From Mesorhizobium carmichaelinearum (lineage in GTDB: Bacteria; Pseudomonadota; Alphaproteobacteria; Rhizobiales; Rhizobiaceae), in the NCBI RefSeq assembly GCF_900199455.1, contig NZ_FZQR01000013.1, positions 62,001 to 126,000 on the forward strand: DNA of 64,000 nucleotides. Reading direction: 5' to 3'. The translations under genes were made by a program, and so were the position numbers. Within the stretch, counting starts at the first letter, position 1. Every line of letters starts with the position of its first letter. Below, piece after piece: positions 1 to 9,459 of the stretch. The notes beneath the pieces are model-generated. The model worked only from the letters and a program-made list of their open reading frames with translations, was not told the DNA's origin and did not search any database.

Positions 1-1
1 C

Positions 2-241
2 TCTTACGAAACCAATCTCGTCCTCGTCGACGGCCTTGCCTTCACCAAGCTCGACAGCTTTGTCGCCGTGATGTCGGAACTCGGCTGGCCGTGGCGCGCG
101 GCGAGGGCGCTGTTGCTGCTGCCGCGCCCGCTGCGCGACTGGCTTTACAATCGCATCGCCAAAAACCGTTATGCGCTGTTTGGCAGGAAGGACAGCTGCG
201 ACATTCCATCGGCCGAGCTGCGGGAGCGGTTCCTCGGCTAG
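2..241 (+). CDS. DCC-family thiol-disulfide oxidoreductase (DUF393), 3' part only
   Basis: The window opens inside this gene; 79 codons of its C-terminal end are visible, and the start lies outside. The residues include the late DCC-family block (SYETNLVLVDG...SFVAVMSELG...YNRIAKNRYALFGRKDSC). The family name comes from an N-terminal DxxC motif that is not in view. Such proteins are predicted thioredoxin-like oxidoreductases of uncertain substrate. The next gene starts 24 bases downstream on the same strand, so the two could be cotranscribed. The family call rests on recognition of this C-terminal block only. Confidence 0.75.
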   Translation, partial: SYETNLVLVDGLAFTKLDSFVAVMSELGWPWRAARALLLLPRPLRDWLYNRIAKNRYALFGRKDSCDIPSAELRERFLG

Positions 242-265
242 GCCTTGCTTCGGGGGGAGCAGCGC

Positions 266-1939
266 ATGAGACTTCTCATCGTCGGCGGCTATGGCACCTT
301 CGGCGGACGCATCATCCAGCTGCTGGAGAACGAGCCGCGTCTGACGGTGATCGTTGCCGGTCGCTCTTTGGCGAAGGCCGAGGCCTGGTGCAAAAGCCGT
401 GGCGCGGTCGCCGCGCAACTGATGCCGGCAGCGTTCGACCGGGATGGCGATCTCGCCGCGCAGCTGGAGTCGCTGCGCCCCGACACGCTGGTCGATGCCA
501 GCGGCCCGTTCCAGGCCTATGGCGAAGGCCGCTACCGCCTGATCGAGGCCTGTATCGGGCAAGGCATCAATTATCTCGACCTCGCCGATGGATCGGATTT
601 CGTCGCTGGCGTGCGGGCTTTCGATGCGGCCGCGAAGCAGGCCGGGCTGTTCGTCCTGTCCGGTGTCTCCAGCTTTCCGGTGCTGACGGCGGCGGCGGTG
701 CGCCGGCTGTCCTGCGCCATGGTGCGCATCGACACGATCAAGGGCGGCATCGCGCCGTCGCCCTATGCCGGCGTCGGCGAAAACGTCATCCGGGCGATCG
801 CGGGCTATGCCGGCCAGCCGGTCGAACTGATGCGCGACGGCATCAAGGCGCAGGGCCACCCGCTGACCGAACAGATGCGTTACACGATCGCGCCGCCTGG
901 CCGCGTGCCGCTCAAGAACACGCTGTTTTCGCTGGTCGACGTGCCGGACCTGCGCGCGTTGGCGGAGCTGTGGCCGCAGGCGAAAACCATCTGGATGGGC
1001 GCCGGGCCGGTGCCCGAAATCCTGCACCGCGCGCTGATCGGCCTTGCCTGGCTGGTGCGCATCGGGCTGGTCCGCTCGCTGGCACCGCTCGCCCCGCTGA
1101 TGCATTGGGCGACCAACCGGCTGCGCTGGGGCGAACATCGCGGCGGCATGTTCGTGCTGGTCGAAGGTGCGGACCCGGCCGGGACGCAGCTCAAATGCTC
1201 ATGGCATCTTCTGGCTGAAGGCGATGACGGGCCGTTGATCCCGTCAATGGCGGTCGAGGCGCTGGTCCGCAAGGCGTTGGATGGCCGCATGCCCGCGACC
1301 GGCGCCCGCCCGGCGGTGAACGATCTCGAGCTTGCCGACTATGAAGCGCTGTTCGCGGGCAGGACGATCTATTCCGGCTTTCGCGACGACACTGCCGGCG
1401 ACCCGGGCAAACCGCTCTATGCGGAATTGCTCGGCGAGGCCTGGCAAGGCGTGCCCGAAAAAATCCGCGCCATGCACGATCATGCGAAAACGGCGGAAGG
1501 TCGTGCCAGCGTCGAGCGCGGATCAAATTTCCTTAGCCGGATAACGGCCTGGCTGATCGGCTTTCCCGGGCCAGGCACCGATATTCCGGTGCGTGTCCGC
1601 TTCGACGTCGACAAAGCGGAAGAAACCTGGACGCGGACATTCGGCACGCACAGTTTTTCAAGCCGCCAGTTCGCGGGGCAGGGGCGCTCTGAGCGCCTTT
1701 TATGCGAGCGCTTCGGCCCGCTGACCTTCGCCATGACGCTGGTCGCCGAAGAGGGCAAGCTGTCGCTCGTCCTGCGCGGTTGGAGCGTTCTCGGCCTGCC
1801 CTTGCCGATGTGGCTCTGCCCGCGCTCGGCCTCCTTCGAGACAGTCGAGAATGGCCGCTTCCGCTTCCATGTCGAGATTTCGCACCCGCTCACCGGGCTG
1901 ATCGTGCGCTATCGCGGCCGGCTCGAGCCGGTTGACTAG
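266..1939 (+). CDS. Saccharopine dehydrogenase-like NAD(P)-binding protein with C-terminal DUF4166
   Basis: Protein of 557 residues. The N-terminus has a Rossmann nucleotide-binding motif (LLIVGGYGTFGGRI, residues about 3-16), followed by the saccharopine-dehydrogenase NADP domain with DASGPFQ near residue 83. The last 180 or so residues fit DUF4166 (GFPGPGTDIPVRV onward). I chose ATG 266 because a purine-rich GGGGGGAG lies 6-13 bases upstream; an in-frame TTG at 245 has no such site. True saccharopine dehydrogenases act in lysine metabolism, but fusions to DUF4166 have no defined reaction, so this is best called a predicted oxidoreductase. It follows the DCC-family gene closely. Confidence 0.8.
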   Translation: MRLLIVGGYGTFGGRIIQLLENEPRLTVIVAGRSLAKAEAWCKSRGAVAAQLMPAAFDRDGDLAAQLESLRPDTLVDASGPFQAYGEGRYRLIEACIGQGINYLDLADGSDFVAGVRAFDAAAKQAGLFVLSGVSSFPVLTAAAVRRLSCAMVRIDTIKGGIAPSPYAGVGENVIRAIAGYAGQPVELMRDGIKAQGHPLTEQMRYTIAPPGRVPLKNTLFSLVDVPDLRALAELWPQAKTIWMGAGPVPEILHRALIGLAWLVRIGLVRSLAPLAPLMHWATNRLRWGEHRGGMFVLVEGADPAGTQLKCSWHLLAEGDDGPLIPSMAVEALVRKALDGRMPATGARPAVNDLELADYEALFAGRTIYSGFRDDTAGDPGKPLYAELLGEAWQGVPEKIRAMHDHAKTAEGRASVERGSNFLSRITAWLIGFPGPGTDIPVRVRFDVDKAEETWTRTFGTHSFSSRQFAGQGRSERLLCERFGPLTFAMTLVAEEGKLSLVLRGWSVLGLPLPMWLCPRSASFETVENGRFRFHVEISHPLTGLIVRYRGRLEPVD

Positions 1940-2080
1940 CAATGGGTACGAGCTCTCCGCTTGCGTCGGGCCCGATCAGGGCCGAAAGATTTTTGCGCGG
2001 CCTGTCGAAATCGGTCGCCGCCGCGCGACATACGTCTGGCCCCGCAAGGACGCGGCCTTCGAAATCACGGGAGAAGACCC

Positions 2081-2449
2081 ATGCGATACATGCTTATGAT
2101 CAACAACGACGAATCCGCACTGGCGGCTATGCCGATCGAGAAGACCCAGCAGATGAGCGCGGCCTACAGCGCCTATACCGAAGCGCTGAAGAAGTCCGGC
2201 GCGTGGCTGGCCGGCGAAAGGCTGCGCCCGACCCAGGCGACCACCTCGGTGCGGATCGCCGACGGTAAGACCAATGTCATCGACGGCCCCTATGCCGACA
2301 CCAAGGAGCAGCTTGCCGGCTTCTACATGATCGAGGCGGCCGACATCGATACCGCCATCGAATGGGCGGCGCGCTGTCCGGCGGCCAGCACCGGCACGGT
2401 CGAGTTGCGGCCGATCTGGGAAATGGTCGACTACCTGCCCAAGACATGA
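2081..2449 (+). CDS. YciI/DGPF-domain protein, partner of ECF42 sigma factor
   Basis: Protein of 122 residues with the YCII-related fold: MRYMLMINNDES at the N-terminus, DGPYADTKEQLAGFYMIEA around residues 67-85 (the DGPF-type signature) and AARCPAASTGTVELRPIWE near the end. These small ferredoxin-like-fold proteins are usually encoded beside ECF42-type sigma factors, as here: the sigma gene follows after four to seven bases. Biochemical function is unknown. The start follows a GGGAGAAGA ribosome site. Confidence 0.85.
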   Translation: MRYMLMINNDESALAAMPIEKTQQMSAAYSAYTEALKKSGAWLAGERLRPTQATTSVRIADGKTNVIDGPYADTKEQLAGFYMIEAADIDTAIEWAARCPAASTGTVELRPIWEMVDYLPKT

Positions 2450-2456
2450 CTGTGTG

Positions 2457-3701
2457 ATGGACAGTCGACCGGAGATCGCCCGGGCGGCCGCCGAGGCCGC
2501 CGCCCGGCAAAGCTATGGCAAGCTGGTCGCCTGGCTCGCGGCGCACGCGCGTGATGTGGCCGCCGCCGAGGATGCGCTGGCCGACGCCTTTGCAGCGGCG
2601 CTCGAACGCTGGCCGAAATCAGGCGTGCCTGAAAAGCCGGAAGCCTGGCTGCTGGCCGTGGCGCGGCGCCGCCGCGTCGATGCGGTGCGGCGGCGGCTGA
2701 CCCGGGAGGCGGCCCGCGATCATCTCCAGCTGATCGCCGAAGAGATGGAGGCGCGCATGACTGACGAAGAGCTGCCCGACGAACGGCTGCGGCTGATGTT
2801 CGCTTGCGCGCATCCGGCGATCGAGCCGGGCGTGCGCGCACCGCTGATCCTGCAAACCGTGCTCGGCTTCGATGCCGCGACGATCGCCTCCGCCTTCCTG
2901 GTCTCGCCGGCAACGATGGGCCAGCGCCTGGTGCGCGCCAAGGCCCGCATCCGCGAAACCGGCATTCCGTTCCGCGTGCCGGAGCGGGCCGAACTCGGCG
3001 AACGGCTGGATGCCGTGCTGGAGGCGATCTATGCGGCTTTCGCCGAAGGCTGGTCCGATCCGGCCGGCACCGAGACGCGGCGCCGCAACCTCGCCACCGA
3101 AGGCATCTGGCTTGGCCGCCTCGTGGCGACGCTGATGCCGCAAGAGCCGGAAGCGCTTGGCCTGCTTGCGCTGATGCTGTTTGCCGAAGCGCGCCGCACG
3201 GCCCGGCGCAGTGCCGAAGGCGACTTCGTGCCGCTGGCCGAGCAGGATTGCGACCTATGGGACCGCACGCTCATCGACGAAGCGGAGGCGCTGCTGTCCC
3301 ACGCGGCGGCGAACGGCGTCGTTGGCCGCTACCAGCTCGAGGCGGCCGTGCAGTCCGCTCATGCGGCGCGACGGCTGACCGGCCGCACTGACTGGCCGGC
3401 GATCCGCGCGCTTTACGACGCGCTGTTTTCGATCGTGGGATCGCCGGTGGTGGCGATCAACCGCGCGGTGGCGCTTGCCGAGACGGAGGGCGCCATGGCG
3501 GGGCTGGCGGCGCTTTACGTGCTGGGCGACGACAAGCGGCTCGACGAATATCAGCCCTATTGGGCGGCGCGCGCCGGGCTCCTGGCCAAGCTTGGTCAGG
3601 TGCCGCAAGCAAGCGAGGCCTACGATCGCGCGATAGGTCTCGAGCGCGACCCGGCGGTGCGCCGGTTCCTGCAGGGAAAAAGGGCGGCGCTGCGAAACTG
3701 A
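2457..3701 (+). CDS. ECF42-type RNA polymerase sigma factor with C-terminal DUF6596/TPR-like extension
   Basis: About 414 residues, roughly twice the length of an ordinary ECF sigma factor. Sigma-70 region 2 covers residues about 15-85 (EDALADAFAAALERWP, WLLAVARRRRVDAVRR) and region 4 about 115-170 (FACAHPAI, LGFDAATIASAFLVSPATMGQRLVRAKARI). A helical extension follows (AFAEGWSDPAG..., ALFAEARRTAR, SPVVAINRAVALAE), typical of ECF42. In characterised members the extension is needed for activity and replaces an anti-sigma factor. Start could be GTG 2454 or ATG 2457. Coupled to the DGPF gene, which is the usual ECF42 target type. Confidence 0.88.
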   Translation: MDSRPEIARAAAEAAARQSYGKLVAWLAAHARDVAAAEDALADAFAAALERWPKSGVPEKPEAWLLAVARRRRVDAVRRRLTREAARDHLQLIAEEMEARMTDEELPDERLRLMFACAHPAIEPGVRAPLILQTVLGFDAATIASAFLVSPATMGQRLVRAKARIRETGIPFRVPERAELGERLDAVLEAIYAAFAEGWSDPAGTETRRRNLATEGIWLGRLVATLMPQEPEALGLLALMLFAEARRTARRSAEGDFVPLAEQDCDLWDRTLIDEAEALLSHAAANGVVGRYQLEAAVQSAHAARRLTGRTDWPAIRALYDALFSIVGSPVVAINRAVALAETEGAMAGLAALYVLGDDKRLDEYQPYWAARAGLLAKLGQVPQASEAYDRAIGLERDPAVRRFLQGKRAALRN

Positions 3702-3704
3702 CCC

Positions 3705-4331
3705 TCAGCCGGGCCACATCTCATGCGAGGTGTTGAGCGTCTTTAGCAGCGGATGGCCGCGCAGCCTGGCCCATAAACGTTCTATGTTCGGCCATGCCGC
3801 CCGCGCTCTGTCGATGTCGGGATGCCAGGCCACCAGCATGACGAGATAGATGTCGGCCAGCGACATCGCCTCGCCCACCAGCCAGTCACGGCCTTTGAGA
3901 GCGGTATCGAGAACGGCGAAGCCGCGGTCCATTTCGGCGACAGCCGCCTGCTTGACGGCTTTCGTGCCGTCGGCGTCGGCTGTGTAGCGATGGGCGTAGT
4001 AAAGCCGCAGCACCGCCGGATAGAGCACCGACGACATGAAGGCCATCCAGCGCAGGAAATCGGCGCGGGCCGGCGCATCGACCGCCGGCGCCAGGCCGGC
4101 CTCGGGATGGCGCTCGGCAAGCAGAATGCAGATCGCCGCCGATTCGGTCATCGATTGTCCGTCCGGCAGGGTCAGCACCGGCACCTGGTTCAGTGGACTG
4201 ATGCCGAGGAAGGCCGGATCGGGCCGGTCGGATTTCGGCACATCGATCTGCTCGAATGGTGCGTTGGCCAGCGCCAGCGCCGCCTCGACGACGAAGCCGC
4301 CGCTGCCTGGGCGGGTATAAAGCTTGTACAT
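3705..4331 (-). CDS. Glutathione S-transferase family protein
   Basis: Protein of 208 residues with the GST thioredoxin-like N-domain (MYKLYTRPGSGGFVVEAAL, NQVPVLTLPDG about 54-64, TESAAI about 67-72) and an all-alpha C-domain (ADFLRWMAF, GRDWLVGEAMSLADIYLVMLV). The C-domain has the GST N-capping motif S-[LM]-A-D. ATG 4331 was chosen over an in-frame ATG 24 bases upstream because GGGGAGA precedes it and the family starts at MYKLY. Predicted cytosolic glutathione-dependent detoxification enzyme; substrate not predictable. Convergent with the sigma-factor gene, only 3 bases apart. Confidence 0.88.
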   Translation of the reverse strand: MYKLYTRPGSGGFVVEAALALANAPFEQIDVPKSDRPDPAFLGISPLNQVPVLTLPDGQSMTESAAICILLAERHPEAGLAPAVDAPARADFLRWMAFMSSVLYPAVLRLYYAHRYTADADGTKAVKQAAVAEMDRGFAVLDTALKGRDWLVGEAMSLADIYLVMLVAWHPDIDRARAAWPNIERLWARLRGHPLLKTLNTSHEMWPG

Positions 4332-4473
4332 GAAATTCTCCCCTGGCCCGTGCAAGGCGGGCCGGGGCGATATGAACCGGAAGCAGGGTTCTGCTCAAGC
4401 CGGGCGGCAGGCGCCACGGAAGGATTTTTCAGCGGGCCAGCAAAGTACGGTGGCCCGTCGAAAAGGCGGCGGC

Positions 4474-5454
<981 letters not shown>

Positions 5455-5633
5455 GGTTTCGCTCCCAGGATTTCAGGCAAGTGGCGTTGCAGCCGGCAAG
5501 ATAGGGCTTTCAGCCGCGCAACATAAGCTGTCGGCCGGAAATATCCGAGTGGGCCTCGTGTCTAAAACGCCCGTGTCCCGGAAAAGCATTTCGCGGGGAA
5601 GCCTGCCCCCGGAATGTTTTGGCTGAAAGGGTG

Positions 5634-6251
5634 CTACTGGCGGGCCGCGATCGCTGCCGCGGCGCCCACCATGAAGCCGGCGGCGGTGCGGTTCAGCAGC
5701 TTCAGCGCGCGCGGCGATTTCAGGAACCAGCGCGCCTTGGCGGCCAGTGCCAGGTAAGGCACCAGCACGACGAACAGCACGACCACCGTCAGCGCGACGA
5801 GAATGCCGTAATCGGCCAGCGTGATGGTCTTCAGGTCGACGATGGTCGGCGTGATCGCCAGGTAGAAGATCATGGTCTTCGGATTACCCAGTGTCACGGT
5901 CAGGCCGGCGACAAAGCTCGAAACCAGTCCGCCCTTGCCCTTTTTCGCTTCGACCGTTTCGGGCGTGATGCCCGCGGTCCAGAAGCGCCAGCCGAGGAAG
6001 GCGAGATAGGCGACGCCAAGCCATTTGATGGCGAGGAACACCATGCCGAAGGTCTGCGCGACGAAGGCGAGGCCGAGCACGACCGCGGTCAGATAGGTGA
6101 GGTCGCCGAGCATCAGGCCGAAAGACATGGCCAGCGACGAGCGAAAGCCGGAGCCCAGCGCCCGCGCGACAAGCGCGGTGACGCCGGGGCCGGGAATGGC
6201 GGCGGCGATGCCGAGGGCAGCACTGTAGGCGAGGAAGCCGGTGAGGGTCAT
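5634..6251 (-). CDS. LysE/RhtB family amino-acid exporter
   Basis: Protein of 205 residues with about six hydrophobic segments. LysE/RhtB landmarks are PGPGVTALVARALGSG (about 21-36), the conserved SFGLMLGDLTYL segment, and GNPKTMIFYLA (about 127-137). Predicted inner-membrane exporter of amino acids or related metabolites. ATG 6251 gives the usual family start (MTLTGFLAYSAAL); in-frame upstream ATGs would add 27 residues not seen in the family. The upstream spacer holds a long inverted repeat. Confidence 0.88.
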   Translation of the reverse strand: MTLTGFLAYSAALGIAAAIPGPGVTALVARALGSGFRSSLAMSFGLMLGDLTYLTAVVLGLAFVAQTFGMVFLAIKWLGVAYLAFLGWRFWTAGITPETVEAKKGKGGLVSSFVAGLTVTLGNPKTMIFYLAITPTIVDLKTITLADYGILVALTVVVLFVVLVPYLALAAKARWFLKSPRALKLLNRTAAGFMVGAAAAIAARQ

Positions 6252-6360
6252 GGATAGGGGTCCCAGATCGGAGGGTCTTATCGCATACATCCGAATAGAA
6301 TTGAATTTCCTGAGGATTGGATTTGATTGCACCAGACAGCGCGGTCTTCGCCTTATGAAG

Positions 6361-6508
6361 CCCCCTCATCCGGCCGCTTCGCGGCCACCTTCTCCCCGAG
6401 GGGAGAAGAGGAAGGCGCCGGCGCTAACGTGCTCCTCTCCCCACCGGGGAGAGGTCGGATTGCCCCGAATTGCCCTGCAATTCGGTTTTGGCAATCCGGG
6501 TGAGGGGG
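6361..6508. repeat. Long inverted intergenic repeat (CTCCCC family), copy 1
   Basis: Begins CCCCCTCATCCGGCCGC and ends with the complementary TGAGGGGG. Inner arms are CTTCTCCCCGAGGGGAGAAG and CTCTCCCCACCGGGGAGAG. It fills the spacer between the convergently arranged end of the sugar dehydrogenase gene and the promoter side of the LysE gene. Same general class as the elements near 10.2, 52.8, 53.3, 55.5 and 58.1 kb, but more diverged. Likely a non-autonomous rhizobial intergenic mosaic element. Confidence 0.75.
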
Positions 6509-6528
6509 CCTGCGCTGCCTAAGACTCC

Positions 6529-7899
6529 TCAGGACCGGCCGCCATCATAGGTCACGCGCCAGATGGTGCCGTTGCCGTCCTCGGTCATGATCAGCGCGCC
6601 GTCGCCGGCCACGGCCACGCCCACCGGCCGGCCCCAGACCTCGCCATTGGAGACGACGAAGCCGGTCATGAAATCCTCATATTCGCCGGTCGGCTTGCCA
6701 TCCTTGAACAGCAGGCGGACGACCTTGTAGCCGGTCCTGTTGCCGCGATTCCACGAACCATGCAGGGCGACAAAAGCGTCACCCCGGTATTCCGTGGGAA
6801 AGCCGGTGTCGGCGGGCAAGTCCTTGCGGTCGTAGAAGGCAATGTTGAGCGGCGCCGAATGCGCCTGCATCAGCACATCGGGAATGGTTGCCTTGCCGGC
6901 GAGATCGGGGCGTGCGCCCTTGTGGCGCGGGTCCTCGTGGTTGCCGATATAGTACCAGGGCCAGCCATAGAAGGCGCCGTCCTTGACCGAGGTGGCGTAT
7001 TCGAACGGCACGTTGTCGCCCAGCGCGTCACGCTCGTTGACGACGCACCACAGCGCGCCGGTCGCCGGCTGGACGGTCATGCCCGAACAGTTGCGCAGGC
7101 CGGTGGCGACGATGCGGCCGTTCTTGCCGTCCGGGTCGAAGGCCTGCACGTCGGCGCGGCCGTCTTCGGAACCCCACGTCGCACCCAGCGGCTTCGATTT
7201 CACCCACGCGTCGAGGCCGCCATCCGGCGTCTTGCCCATGTCCTCGGCGACATTCGAGCCCGAGCCGACCGACAGATAGAGCGTCTTGCCATCAGGCGAA
7301 AAGGCGATGTCGCGCGTCCAGTGATGGTTCGAGGGGATGTTGTCGACAATGGTTTCCGGTTCGCCGGATGCCTTCAGCTCGCCCTTTTGGTAGGCGAACC
7401 GCACGATGCTGTCGCTGTTGGCGACATAGACCCATTGCGGGTCGTCGCCCGGCGGATAGAAGGCAATGCCATAGGGCTGGTTGAGATTGCCGGCGAAAAT
7501 GCTCTCTTCGGCGGGCTTGGCGCTGTCCTTGGCCAGGCGGTAGACGCGGATCTGGTTGGCCTCGCTGTCGGCGACAAACAGGTCGCCATTGGGTGCGACG
7601 CGCACGACGCGCGGATTGTCGATGCCGGACGCGATAAGCTCGGCCGAAAAGCCTGGAGGCAATTGCGGTTTCGCGCCCGCCGGCATGTCGGCAAGGCCGG
7701 CGCTGTTCGAGGCCGATTTGGTGACATAGGGCTTCGGCAGGTCTTCCGGCTTGATCAGGCGCCGTACGCCCGGTCTGTCGGCGCGCCAGTCGCCAAAGGC
7801 GGCCGCACCCTTCAGCACCGGCTGCTCCGCCTGCTGGGCGAATGCCGTGCTTGTCACAAGAAAGAGGGCTGGAACCACCAGTCCGGCCAATCGGATCAT
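6529..7899 (-). CDS. Secreted PQQ-type sugar (sorbosone) dehydrogenase-like protein
   Basis: Protein of 456 residues with a Sec signal peptide (MIRLAGLVVPALFLVTSTAFAQQ). The rest is a soluble glucose/sorbosone dehydrogenase beta-propeller: LPPGFSAELIASGIDNPRVV, VAPNGDLFVADS, NLNQPYGIAFYP, HHWTRDIAFSPDGKTLYLSVGSGSN, GLRNCSGMTVQP, GRPVGVAVAGDGALIMTEDGNGTIWRV. Such enzymes oxidise aldoses in the periplasm with PQQ. Start 7899 is supported by GGAGG seven bases upstream; this Shine-Dalgarno lies inside an upstream in-frame ATG option. No PQQ biosynthesis gene is in the window. Confidence 0.87.
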   Translation of the reverse strand: MIRLAGLVVPALFLVTSTAFAQQAEQPVLKGAAAFGDWRADRPGVRRLIKPEDLPKPYVTKSASNSAGLADMPAGAKPQLPPGFSAELIASGIDNPRVVRVAPNGDLFVADSEANQIRVYRLAKDSAKPAEESIFAGNLNQPYGIAFYPPGDDPQWVYVANSDSIVRFAYQKGELKASGEPETIVDNIPSNHHWTRDIAFSPDGKTLYLSVGSGSNVAEDMGKTPDGGLDAWVKSKPLGATWGSEDGRADVQAFDPDGKNGRIVATGLRNCSGMTVQPATGALWCVVNERDALGDNVPFEYATSVKDGAFYGWPWYYIGNHEDPRHKGARPDLAGKATIPDVLMQAHSAPLNIAFYDRKDLPADTGFPTEYRGDAFVALHGSWNRGNRTGYKVVRLLFKDGKPTGEYEDFMTGFVVSNGEVWGRPVGVAVAGDGALIMTEDGNGTIWRVTYDGGRS

Positions 7900-7981
7900 T
7901 TTGTCCTCCATCTGGTCGCGAAGGAAACGGCCGATTTGTCCCTGGGTTCCGCCCCACACGATGAGGGAAGCGGTTCCCTGT

Positions 7982-8179
7982 CTATGTCCCGGCAGCCAAG
8001 AAATCGTCGTCGAGACGTTTTTCCAGCGCGACGAGATCGGCCGGCAGCGGCAGGCCCATGGCGCGCATTTCCTGCAGCTTTTCGCGCAATTGTTCCTGGA
8101 TTTCGTGCTGGTCTTCCGGCTGGTTGACCATCTCCTCGAGCAGCAGGCTGATCCGGGCCTTGAGTTCTTCGAGCGCCAT
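7982..8179 (-). CDS. Small conserved coiled-coil-like protein of unknown function
   Basis: 65 residues, acidic and strongly helical (MALEELKARISLLLEEMVNQ..., EQLREKLQEMRAMGLPLP, LVALEKRLDDDFL). Heptad-like leucines suggest a short coiled coil. A GAGGAG ribosome site stands 8 bases upstream. It lies 40 bases downstream of hrcA on the same strand, the position where grpE is often found in relatives, and could be cotranscribed with hrcA. I do not recognise a function. Confidence 0.7.
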   Translation of the reverse strand: MALEELKARISLLLEEMVNQPEDQHEIQEQLREKLQEMRAMGLPLPADLVALEKRLDDDFLAAGT

Positions 8180-8219
8180 TGTTTTTCTCCTCGCTGCCCG
8201 TCTCTCGCTATCCGGGCCG

Positions 8220-9302
8220 CTACCTTAACATGCGCGATATCAGCTGCGCGGTATAATCGACCATCGGCACGATGCGGGCATAGTTCAGCCGGGTCGGGCC
8301 GATGACGCCCAGCGCCCCGACGACGCGGGCATCCTTGTCGCGATAGGGCGCGACCACCAGCGACGAGCCCGACAGCGAAAAGAGCTTGTTTTCCGAACCG
8401 ATGAAGATGCGCACGCCCGATCCCTGCTCGGCCAGATCAAGCAGCTGGATCAACCCATCCTGCGTTTCCATGTCCTCGAACAGATGCCGCAGCAATTCGA
8501 TATCGGCCTGGGCGGTGACGTTTTCGAGCAGATTGGCGCGGCCGCGCACGATGAGCCGTGCCGGCAGGCCGCTTTCCGCACCGGCCCACACCGCCAGGCC
8601 CTTCTCGACCAGGTCCTGCGACAGCGTGTCCAGCGCCGCTCTCGTCTCTTCCTTGATGCGGGCGATCTCGGTGCGCGCTTCGGCGAGCGTGCGGCCGCGA
8701 ATATGCGCGTTGAGGAAATTCGAGGCCTCGTGCAGCTGCGAGACGGTGATGCCGGCGGGCAGTTCGACGACGCGGTTTTCGACATCGCCATTTTGCGACA
8801 CCAGCACGGCAAGCGCCTTGGTCGGCTCCAGCTGGATGAACTCGATATGCTTCAGCGCCACCTCGTTCTTGGCGGCCAGCACCAGGCCGGCGCCGCGCGA
8901 CATGCCCGACAGCATCTGGCTGGCCTCGGTCAGCATATGTTCCAGCGTCGCGCCCGAGCCGGAGGCCCGCACCTGCGCCTCGATGGTGCGGCGTTCCTCG
9001 TCGGAGAGGTCGCCAAGTTCCATGAAGGCATCGACGAAGAAACGCAGGCCCGCCTGCGTCGGCAGCCGGCCGGCCGAGATATGCGGCGCATAGATCAGCC
9101 CGAGATGCTCGAGGTCGCTCATCACATTGCGGATGGTGGCCGGCGACAGGGAGGAGGGCAGGATGCGCGACAGGCTGCGCGAACCCACGGGTTCGCCATC
9201 CCTGAGATAGGAATCGACGATCCGCCGGAAGATGTCGCGTGAGCGCATGTCGAGTGATTGAAGTGCAAGCGACTGCGAACCCGGATCGATTGCCTTGGTC
9301 AT
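8220..9302 (-). CDS. hrcA: Heat-inducible transcription repressor HrcA
   Basis: Protein of 360 residues. HrcA represses groESL/dnaK-type operons by binding CIRCE elements. Visible are the winged-helix N-terminus (RDIFRRIVDSYLRDGEPVGS, about 22-41; SPATIRNVMSDLEHLGLIYAPHISAGRLPT, quoted here only as its position 53-82), a GAF-like middle domain and the conserved C-terminal GVIGPTRLNYARIVPMVDYT. Length fits alphaproteobacterial HrcA. The gene is divergent from rph, a common arrangement. I saw no CIRCE inverted repeat in the shared 157-base spacer, so autoregulation through CIRCE is not supported here. Confidence 0.95.
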   Translation of the reverse strand: MTKAIDPGSQSLALQSLDMRSRDIFRRIVDSYLRDGEPVGSRSLSRILPSSLSPATIRNVMSDLEHLGLIYAPHISAGRLPTQAGLRFFVDAFMELGDLSDEERRTIEAQVRASGSGATLEHMLTEASQMLSGMSRGAGLVLAAKNEVALKHIEFIQLEPTKALAVLVSQNGDVENRVVELPAGITVSQLHEASNFLNAHIRGRTLAEARTEIARIKEETRAALDTLSQDLVEKGLAVWAGAESGLPARLIVRGRANLLENVTAQADIELLRHLFEDMETQDGLIQLLDLAEQGSGVRIFIGSENKLFSLSGSSLVVAPYRDKDARVVGALGVIGPTRLNYARIVPMVDYTAQLISRMLR

Positions 9303-9459
9303 TCGGCCAAAAACCTCCTGCTTCAGGATATAGACTTCGGCACGGTGGGCGCAACCCGGTCTCTGTATCAGATCGCCCGGTCCGTTTTCCTTTGCGCGCT
9401 GCCCCCCATACGTCTAAAAGCCGGCCACGATTCCGAAAAATGACTGGAAAGAAGCCTGA

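Noticed and set aside
9303..9459. CIRCE operator between hrcA and rph
   Set aside because: I looked for TTAGCACTC-N9-GAGTGCTAA and found no match on either strand.
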